Both the position numbers and the translations under genes were made by a program. This document shows positions 56,542 through 64,000 of a stretch of 64,000 nucleotides of DNA, one piece after another; position 1 is the stretch's first letter, and each line of letters starts with the position of its first letter. A model generated the notes under the pieces. That model worked only from the letters and a program-made list of their open reading frames with translations, was not told the DNA's origin and searched no databases. The DNA comes from Artemisia argyi (Eukaryota; Streptophyta; Magnoliopsida; Asterales; Asteraceae): contig CM060692.1 of NCBI GenBank assembly GCA_030686995.1, positions 125,441,796 through 125,505,795 of the forward strand, written 5' to 3'.

Positions 56542-57109
56542 GAAACACAGGAACAAGCAATAATAAGCAGTTACACAGTAAAAGGCTAAAATTGAAAATT
56601 TTGCTTACAGTGTGCAATCCAAGCTTAAACCAAGAACCAGGACCAAATAAAACACCTATAGGCTTTCTAAAAAGCCACTAACCCACTGCCATATCCTAAA
56701 TTAACAATTCTGCATGCTTTCTTCATCTTCTTCAATGATTTTTTTATTTTTCTCACTATTTTCTTGATCTTTTTTTTTTCTTTTTTGTATTTTTGAACTT
56801 TAGGTCTTAAACTGATTTATATGATTTGAAAACTTTAGAAAGTTTATAAATAAGCTTAAATAAGCTCAAACAATCACTAAGCAAAAATTTTAACAACTTT
56901 AAATGGATTTGAGAATTTCAACACAAAATTGCACAAAGTGAAAATAAGCAAAGAAACTTAAAATTGATACTTGAAACAGAATTTGATTACTATAAAGATG
57001 CTTAATACATTGTTTTTAAACTAAAAATTACAAAGGAAATTGAGAACTAAGTTATACGACATTAATTTAAGCTAAAATACTACCCACTTCTCTCTTCTCC
57101 TTCTTCTTC

Positions 57110-57223
57110 ATTATATAGGCCAAATTAGGGTTCCTTGGATCTTTCTGAGCAAATCCCATCACAATTCCAAGCCATTGGATCCTTCAATTTAATCCTAGCC
57201 CTCCATGTGTTTTTGGCGGGAAA
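57110..57223 (-). promoter_or_regulatory. Athila U3 promoter cluster (element 6)
   Basis: E2F-like TTTGGCGGGAAA (57212-57223), AACCCTAAT (57132-57124) and GCCTATATAAT (57120-57110) on the minus strand; same order as in elements 1 and 2. Confidence 0.55.
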
Positions 57224-57438
57224 TTGGTTTGATACCAATTACTCTATTGCGTGTACTAGGGGGTGGTGGCATTTATTATGGTTCTTTTGTTAGGTGCAAG
57301 GGGGTGAGGGTGATGATTAAATTGGAAGTGGGTTGGGCGGTGGAGGTGACCTGTGTGCAGGTCAAATGGGAGGGAAACCAAGGAAGGGGGTGAGGTTTAA
57401 CCCTGGTTGACCAGGGGTGTTTTTATTAGTAAAAAGGG

Positions 57439-57918
57439 TGATGGATCTAAACACCTTGAACTTGTGTTAGATTGATACTTTGAGTTATATAACTAAGTAT
57501 GCGGAATCTACTTAGTAACACTTAGAAGTTTGATTGTGAGTAAGACAGTTGTATATGAATAAGAACAATGTATGTAAACAAACTATTAGCTCCAATATTA
57601 TTAATCATAATAATACGAGTGATCTTGATATCACCAGGGTTACACCTTGAAGCTCTAGAAACGTATATCAAACCTTTAACCTAGGATCTCCTTTTATAGC
57701 ACAAGGAGTCCTCTTCTACAAGATAAGTATAAAGCTAATAGAATAATATATACACATGATCTATTCTATATTTATCTAGACGCGTTTCCTAACAGTTATC
57801 TAAGATGCAGTGGTAATATATGTTCTTGCAGTGGTAATGAGTTTCCACTGCAAGTACAATCTTCTGCAGTTGTAAAATCTTTACTAGCCGTGGTAACTGT
57901 TAATATAATTCCCAACAA
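57439..57918 (-). mobile_element. 3' LTR of element 7
   Basis: 480 bp, TGATGGATC to CCCAACA on the plus strand. TATA box CTATAAAAGG on the minus strand (57699-57690). Contains repeated GCAGTGGTAA (57807 and 57828). Confidence 0.75.
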
Positions 57919-57931
57919 TCCTCCCCTAACT
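57919..57931 (-). other. Polypurine tract of element 7
   Basis: Minus strand GTTAGGGGAGGAT immediately upstream of the LTR start TGTTGGGAATT. Confidence 0.75.
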
Positions 57932-58006
57932 TATGATTAATACATAAATCAATAAGTTTCTTCAAGTATTCAGTAAACATGAGGATATGGGAATTCTTCC
58001 AAACAC

Positions 58007-60171
58007 TTATCTTTTTCTTCTTAACTCTTTTTCAGCTTTCACACTTTGATCATAAATCCTTTGTAGCAAATCATCTATGACTTCAGTTCTTTCCCAGCAC
58101 CTAAGCTTCTCTGACAACATCATTGTCAATACTCCAGCTCTCAATGGATATTCTTTCTCAACCAACATAAAGACATCAACTCCATCTTGAGTAGAAACAT
58201 GATGCACAGAACTTGAATCATAGAATTTCCACAAAGTTCTTATACCATGAGCTTCAAATCTCCAATACCTATCACTTGGATCAGGTTCATATAATCTTCT
58301 GAAGTGAACCCATAACTCCTTAGCCTTGACATCAACAAGTTCATCCTTCTTGAACTGATCTTGAACAATTTTCCACAAAGTATCCAAATATTCTCTATCA
58401 CAACATCTAACAATATCTTCAAAGTCTCTGCAAATGTTTGTGACACTTCCAGTTCTTATGATCTTCCAAGCAACACCAAAACTATCATAAAAGATCTCCC
58501 AACTAACAACTGGATATTTTGCTTGTAGAGTTTCAATATTAAGTACATCAGTCTCTATAAACAACATGTTTGTAACTGGCTCTTCTGTTAACTTGCTAGG
58601 ACCCTCTTCTGCTTAAGATGATTCTTGAGTCTTCAACTTCTTTGCATCTTTTAATTCAAGACTCTCTCCAGTCCTTTTTGTCTTCATAACTATTGGTTCT
58701 TGATCCATTGGAATGAATTTACTATCTTGTCTTTTGATTTTGTAGTAAATACCTTCAACCTGTTCATGTGACATTCCTTTGAATTGAGCCATCTTCATGT
58801 TTCCAACATGACAACAAAAAGTCTTCATCTCAGCAATAATCTTTGCCTTTGTAAGCTTTCTAGGCTTCTTTTGACCTTTTCTAACATTCCCAATGATTTC
58901 ATCAAGAGCCTGCTGATTCTTCATTAGAATGAAATCTTTAAGTTGAGCAGACCTCTGTTCTTCATTTAAGGTTGTATTTGCAATAAGTTCAATGGCCTTC
59001 TTCCTGATTATTTGATCATTGTTAATCAAAAATTCAATCTCTTCTTCTGTAGGCACATAAGTGAATAATGGAGGTTTCTCATGTATAATAGTTGGTGAGA
59101 CACTTGAAATTGGTTCTGCCATAACAGCTTCAAGTTTATCCAACCTTTTTGCTTCTATAAAGTTAAAAACTTCATCTTCCTCTAGCTTTCTTTTTCTTTC
59201 AATCTCTGTTGCTTGCTGTTGTGCTGCCAATCTTGCATCAAAATTAATTTGAGCTTGTTCTTTCTCAGAAATCTTTCTAGTAAGCTATTGTTCTGAACCA
59301 GTCATAATAGCTTTTCCTTTTTCAAGGTGTTTATTCTGGCAGCTTCTTCCTCTGCAGTGGTAACTACTTGAGTAGCAGTGGGAATTTTTTCACTTGCAGT
59401 GGTAATTGGTTGCTCAGTGGGAACATGTTCTGCTTCAGTGGAAATTGGTTGAGCAGTTCCAACTAAATCATCAAAATTAAAACCAGCATCAACATTCATA
59501 TCTTCAAAATCCAATTTCCTCCACTCAGTCTCAGCTACATCATCTTTTGCTTGAGCATTGTCAGAATCAGGAAGCTCAGCAAACTCTTTTTCAAAATTTT
59601 TACTCCTCCCCTTAAGCTCTGCATCTAGATTCCTCCCCTCTTTGGAAGAATCTCCCAAATCATTAGTAGAACTTGCAGAAAACTCATCCTGAGGTGAAGA
59701 TGATGAAGATAACACAACTTGAGGTCTTTGTTTCTTGAGATTCTCAACTTCATTATGCAATCCTTGAATCTCAACCTTCAATTTATTCAGCTCTGTGGCA
59801 TGTTGTTCTTTGGTCTGTGCCAGATTTTCTCTAGAGCTTGAACCTGCTTGACTAACTTGGTACAAATGTCCATCAATTCAATTTGTTGCACACTGCCTTC
59901 ATCACTTCTAACTGTGTAACCTGCTGGGAGAGGTGAATCATGAGGCATTGATTCAGGCTCTTCCATAGTTGAACTAGGATTAAGCCTTGAACCACCACTG
60001 CTTGTTCCTAAACCAAAAGGCTCAGCAACATGCAATGTTGAGAGGAGAGAAGTTGGCTGTTTAGACCTTCTCTCATAAGTGTGAGTTACAGCAGGGGTAT
60101 GTTGAATTTGTGGAACAACAATAGTGGGTGTGTTTTGAGATGCAGCTGGGATTGGTGCATCCTCACCCTGT
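58007..60171 (-). pseudogene. 3' ORF (env position) of SIRE-type Copia, decayed
   Basis: Downstream of pol. Order on the minus strand: a Ser/Pro-rich part with GTSSGGSRLNPSS and LMDICTKLVKQVQALEK (60171-59800), a coiled-coil and acidic part (59865-59302), a basic helical part with ARLAAQQQATEIERKRKLEE (59230-58613), and a globular C-terminal domain with YPVVSWEIFYDSFGVAWKII and MLVEKEYPLRAG (58567-58007). From memory this is the conserved 3' protein of SIRE-like elements in Asteraceae; its function is unknown. Defects: the frame shifts around 59800-59870 and near 59320, with a TAA at 58615-58613. The N-terminal domain expected upstream is missing, replaced by the antisense fragment at 60172-60575. 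Confidence 0.65.
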
Positions 60172-60575
60172 ACTTGAGTATGAAACTTCCAACTGATGAT
60201 GATAATGATCCAACCTTTGATCTTTCCATGGAACTTCCAAAGGCCCTTACCACAGCATTGACAACTGCAATAAATAACATGAAGTGGCCAGCTGTTGACA
60301 AGCCTAATCAAGCACCAAGACCTCCCAAGCAAGTTTTGGGACTTGCTTGTCCAAGAAAACAACTTTCTTTTGATAACAAGAAAAAGAAAATTTCCAAGGG
60401 CAAGCATCCGCATGAGGGAAAAGGAAAGAAACCTATGGAGTAGGTGTTAGGTTGTAGGTTCGTGTCTTATGTGATGGTTTTCTGTAATGGTGACAATGTT
60501 TTGTTGATGGTTGTGATGTACTCTTCTTGATGATCAATAAAAGTACTATTTTGTTCTTGCTATTATCACCAATCT
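60172..60575 (+). pseudogene. Antisense gene-end fragment inside element 7
   Basis: On the plus strand an open stretch ends with LPKALTTALTTAINNMKWP, a Lys-rich tail (KKKKISKGKHPHEGKGKKP) and a TAG at 60440. It is followed by about 95 bases and a near-consensus poly(A) signal (CAATAAAAGT, about 60535). Composition is protein-like on the plus strand and implausible on the minus strand, opposite to the rest of the element. It looks like the 3' end of a host or element transcript placed in reverse between pol and the 3' ORF. Not recognised. Confidence 0.4.
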
Positions 60576-60714
60576 TTCCACTGTTGTATGTTAATTACCA
60601 CTGTGCTCTTGATAACTCTGCATACAAGTTAGTAGAAAACCATACATACAATACAAACAATATTAGTACCTAAAAAGTATCCTGCAACACTGAAAAGTAT
60701 TAGACATCAAATAT

Positions 60715-62559
60715 TTAAGGATTGAGCATTCCAATACCTGTTACCAAGTATTGAAACCTACCCACATCAAGCCCTTTTGTTAATAAATCAGCATAATTGT
60801 CATCAGTATGAATTTTGACTACATTAATAAGCTTTTTCTCAAAACAATCTCTAATGAAGTGATGTCTAATTTCAATATGTTTAGTTTTAGTGTGTTGTAC
60901 AGGATTTTTAATAATGCATATGGTACTACTATTGTCTATATAGATAATGGTGTTCATGAAATTGTACCCATAATCCAATAATTGATTCTGAAGCCAAAGG
61001 ATCTGAGCACAACAACTAGCAGCTGCAACATATTTTGCTTCAGTGGTTGAAGTAGCAACCATAGTTTGCTTCTTGCACTGCCATGACACCAATCTACATC
61101 CAAGAAATTGACATCCTCCAGTAGTTGATCTTCTATCCAAACATGCACCAGCATAGTCACTATCTAAGTATGTGATCAATTCCATTGGAGAGTCTCTTGG
61201 ATACCATAATCCTAGATTAGGATAAGTCTTCAAGTATCTAAAAATCTTTTCCACTGCTGTCATATGTGATGTCTTTGGAGTCACTTGAAATCTTGCACAA
61301 GCACATACAGCAAACATAATGTCTGGCCTTGATGAAGTAAGATACATCAAGGAACCAATCATAGATCTGTAAGTGTGGACATCAACATTAGCACCACTAG
61401 CATTCTTCAACAATAAGTGAGTGGTCTTGTCAGCAGGGGTATTTGAAGATTTTACATCAGTAAACTTGAACTTCTTAATAATCTCAGCCACATATTTGTC
61501 TTGACTGATAAATATGCCTTCCTTACTCTGTTGTATTTGCAGCCCCAAAAAGAATGTAAGTTCTCCCATAGAACTCATTTGAAATTCATCTTTCATCAGC
61601 TTCTCAAACTCTTTGCACATCTCTTGTTTAGTAGACCACTTCCTTGAGAGACATATACCTCCTCATCAATAATTAGCTAAGGTTTCATACCACTTCCTTG
61701 GAGCCTGATGTAAGCCATAAAGAGCCTTAACCACTTTGTAAACTTTATTTGGGTGTTGAGGATCTTCAAAGCCTGGAGGTTGAGAGACATATACCTCCTC
61801 ATCAATAGTTCCATACAGAAAGGCACTCTTAACATCCATTTGATAGACTGTAAAGCCCATAAATGATGCATAGGCTAAGAACAATCTAATATCCTCAATC
61901 CTTGCAACAGGAGCAAACACTTCTTCATAATCAATACCTTCCTCTTGAGTGTATCCTTGAGCAACCAATCTAGCTTTGTTCCTGATTACAATACCTCTTT
62001 CATCTTTCTTGTTTCTGAAAACCCATTTAGTACCAATGACCTTCATACCATCAGGAAAATCACACAGAACCCAAACCTTTTGAAGTTTAAGCTGCAGAAA
62101 CTCATCTTGCATTGCTTCAACCCAACTAGATTCTCCTAGAGCCATATACACATTCTTAGGCTCCACCTGTCAGAGAAAACAGAAAAACAAACACTCATTC
62201 TTCTTACTATGTTTCTTGGACTCATACACTTCACTTATGAACCCATGAATATCATCTTTCTTTGTCTGTCTTCTAGTCTTTACACCTGATTGAAGTTCAC
62301 CAATAACATTATCAAGTGGATGCACTTTGTGAATTGAAGACTGTGATGTGCTAGGAATATCATATGTTGTAGGCATGTTTGAGATCTCTACATCATCACT
62401 TGGTGATTCCTGAGAAATATGGTCCACATTTGGGCTGACAGTGGAAACTTCTGGTGTAGCAGTGGGAATTGAGTTACCACTGCTAGTAGGAATATCTTTA
62501 TTCACACCATCTGCATCACTTGGCTTTTCAGAATTATCAACAAAGTCCCAAAGTGGCAT
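60715..62559 (-). pseudogene. RT and RNase H of SIRE-type Copia pol, catalytic box lost
   Basis: One frame with the integrase upstream, interrupted by stops at 62172-62170 and 61668-61666. RT motifs: [42 protein letters not shown] and [14 protein letters not shown]. Then the YVDD catalytic box is missing: after ANY the sequence is a 40-base filler copied from 61690-61807, and the frame re-enters at KQEMCKEFEKL. RNase H follows with LDSDYAG, RRSTTGG, STTEAKYVA, IDNSS and ADLLTKGLD, ending TAA at 60717-60715. The part 62559-62170 is the acidic Ser/Pro-rich spacer between integrase and RT. Cannot make active enzyme. Confidence 0.85.
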
Positions 62560-62736
62560 AACAATCTGATCTTCATCATCTTTGCAAGCTTCATCTTCAT
62601 CAATGAATTCTTCTGGTCCTGAACCTGTCTCTAGGGCTTGAAGTGAGAGGTATATAGTTCATTGTATTTGATAATGTTTCAAGATCAAATAGCAGTCTGG
62701 TCCTGAACCTGCCATGTTTGCTTTATTTTCAAGGAA

Positions 62737-64000
62737 CTAAACATGCAAGTTCTCTTCAATCTTCTTTGTTCTTAAATTGTAGACTCTAAAAGCCTTGCTA
62801 ACCATAGAGTATCCAACAAAGAAGCCTTCATCTGACTTTTCTTCAAATTTACCCAGATGATCAATGGTATTGAGAATAGTAACATGACACCCAAATGGCC
62901 TCATAAACTCCAAAGTAGGAGGTCTTCCTCTGAACAACTCATAAGGTGTCTTGTTCTTTGTTTTGACCACTAAAACTCTGTTTTGAATGTAACAAGCAGT
63001 GTTAACTGCTTCAGCCCAAAAAGTCACAGGAAGCTTTGAATCAGCTAACATGGTTCTAGCAGCCTTAATTAGTGTTCTGTTTCTTCTTTCTGCAACTCCA
63101 TTTTGTTGAGGAGTTCTTGCAACACTAAATTCTCTTTTAATACCTTTGTCTCTGCATAAATCATCCATAACTTTATTCTTGAACTCTGTCTCATTGTCAC
63201 ACCTGATGATCTTGATTTTCTTTTCAAATTGATTTTCAACTTGAGTGATGAATGTTTTAAGAATGCCTGTGGTTTCATCCTTGCTACTCAAAAAGAAAAC
63301 CCATGTGAATCTACTGAAATCATCAGTCACAACTAGACAATACTTCTTCAAATTGATGTTGCTCACAGAGGTAGGACCAAACAAGTCCATATGCAGCATA
63401 AAGAGTGGATGATTGATTGAATTGAATGCCTTGGTATTGCATGAAGCTCTATGTTGCTTTCCTTTGAGACAGGCAACACAAGTTTGGTCATTTTCAAATC
63501 TTTTCTCTGGTAAGCCTCTGACAAGTCCATCTTTCACAATCTTGTTGATGGTCTTGAAGTTAACATGACCAAGTTTTCTATGCCAAAGCATTGATTCATC
63601 CAAAGTGGCTTTAGCAAGCAAGCAAGTAACATCATTATTAGCCACTATGTTCTGCAGGTCAATGCTATACAAATTTCCTTTTCTAGGGATTTTAAGCAAA
63701 ATGTTACTTTCATCAGGAAGCTTATAATCTTTAGATAAGATATAGCATTCATCTTCTGTGAATAGAATTCTATGCTTTTTGTCACACATCTGTGACACAC
63801 TAAAGAGGTTGTACTTGAGTTCTTTCACATACTGCACATCTTCAAAATCAATGTTTCCAGCCTTGATTGTTCCTTTGCCAGAAACTTTGCCACCAATTCC
63901 TCCTCCAAAGCTGACAAAATGTTCATCATAAGGTTGAAAGTTTGAAAGATAGGACTTATTGCCAGTCATGTGCCTGGAACATCCACTGTCTGAGTATCCT
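62737..64000 (-). pseudogene. Protease end and integrase of SIRE-type Copia pol
   Basis: At the window edge the protease active site DSGCSRHMTGN (about 63990-63955) begins the visible frame. Then GAG-pre-integrase with LWHRKLGHVN and CVACLKGKQHR (the HHCC zinc domain), the integrase catalytic residues in HMDLFGP, IRCDNETEFKN and TPQQNGVAERRNRTL, and the C-terminal part with FMRPFGCHVTILN and GFFVGYS. The 410-residue stretch is open down to a TAG at 62739-62737, which truncates pol before the integrase-RT spacer. The same frame continues below the stop, so it is a point lesion. Confidence 0.85.

Larger units (their letters stand above)
52849..57438 (-). mobile_element. Element 6: Athila-type LTR, interrupted
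   Basis: Begins TGACTCCTCCC on the plus strand directly after the element 4 linker with no PBS between, so it is the 3' LTR of a minus-strand element or a solo LTR. Sections 52849-55124 and 56547-57438 follow the same order as the LTR of element 1. It contains the solo LTR 55125-56541 and is cut at 57438 by element 7; the U3 end is off the right edge. AGGTC (52844-52848) is the expected target duplication. A direct duplication of about 70 bp lies at 54168-54300. Confidence 0.75.
57439..64000 (-). mobile_element. Element 7: SIRE-type Copia element
   Basis: On the minus strand the window holds protease, integrase, RT, RNase H, a 3' ORF in the env position, PPT and 3' LTR. Gag and the 5' LTR lie beyond the right edge. 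The lineage call rests on the DSGCSRHMTG protease start, the integrase TPQQNGVAERRNRTL box and the presence of a long 3' ORF. It is inserted in the element 6 LTR; AAGGG (57434-57438) is the expected target duplication. Confidence 0.8.

Noticed and set aside
1..64000. CRISPR arrays, rRNA or tRNA genes
   Set aside because: The only regular arrays are the 19-bp leader repeat and microsatellites; tRNA-like matches are only the short primer binding sites.

Overview
This is plant nuclear DNA made almost entirely of nested LTR retrotransposons; no intact host gene was found. It is a eudicot genome, and I suspect the daisy family (Asteraceae). That guess rests on my recollection that a Copia element with this 3' reading frame and the large coiled-coil retroelement protein are common in Asteraceae assemblies; it is inference, not something the bases prove.

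Left block (1-27125). Element 1 is an Athila-type Ty3/Gypsy element on the minus strand. Its 5' LTR is 22935-27125, the decayed gag-PR-RT-RNaseH-IN runs down from 22205 to 16602, and the last codons of IN, the 3' noncoding part and the 3' LTR lie at 5158-2363. Inside the IN C-terminus sits element 2 (5159-16596), a non-autonomous relative with two 4.1 kb LTRs and an exact 5-bp target duplication (ACCGT). It carries no gag or pol but one intact 694-residue frame with four CX2CX3HX4C zinc knuckles. A Copia element (5' LTR 1047-2362, broken gag 1-939, rest off the left edge) is inserted into the 3' LTR of element 1.

Middle (27126-39830). Older, AT-rich sequence: Helitron-like tails ending at 28588, microsatellites, minus-strand exon-like fragments with splice signals (one resembles the hemerythrin part of BRUTUS-type E3 ligases), a possible CACTA terminus at 33617, an unassigned stretch, and the 3' LTR plus 3' noncoding part of a truncated Copia-like element (36174 to about 39830).

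Right block (39830-64000). Element 4 is a plus-strand Athila copy (truncated LTR, PBS, gag and PR with in-frame stops). Its PR is split by element 5 (44691-52537), a non-autonomous Copia-like element with an intact 1154-residue coiled-coil protein. It is then interrupted by element 6, a minus-strand Athila LTR starting at 52849. That LTR holds a 1.4 kb solo LTR (55125-56541, TSD GAAAC) and is cut at 57438 by element 7, a minus-strand Copia element of SIRE type (3' LTR, 3' ORF, RNaseH, RT lacking its catalytic box, IN, PR at the right edge).

The autonomous elements are all broken, while the two non-autonomous elements keep long open frames. Five Athila-type LTRs share a promoter layout of E2F-like site, AACCCTA (telo-box-like) motif and TATA box.
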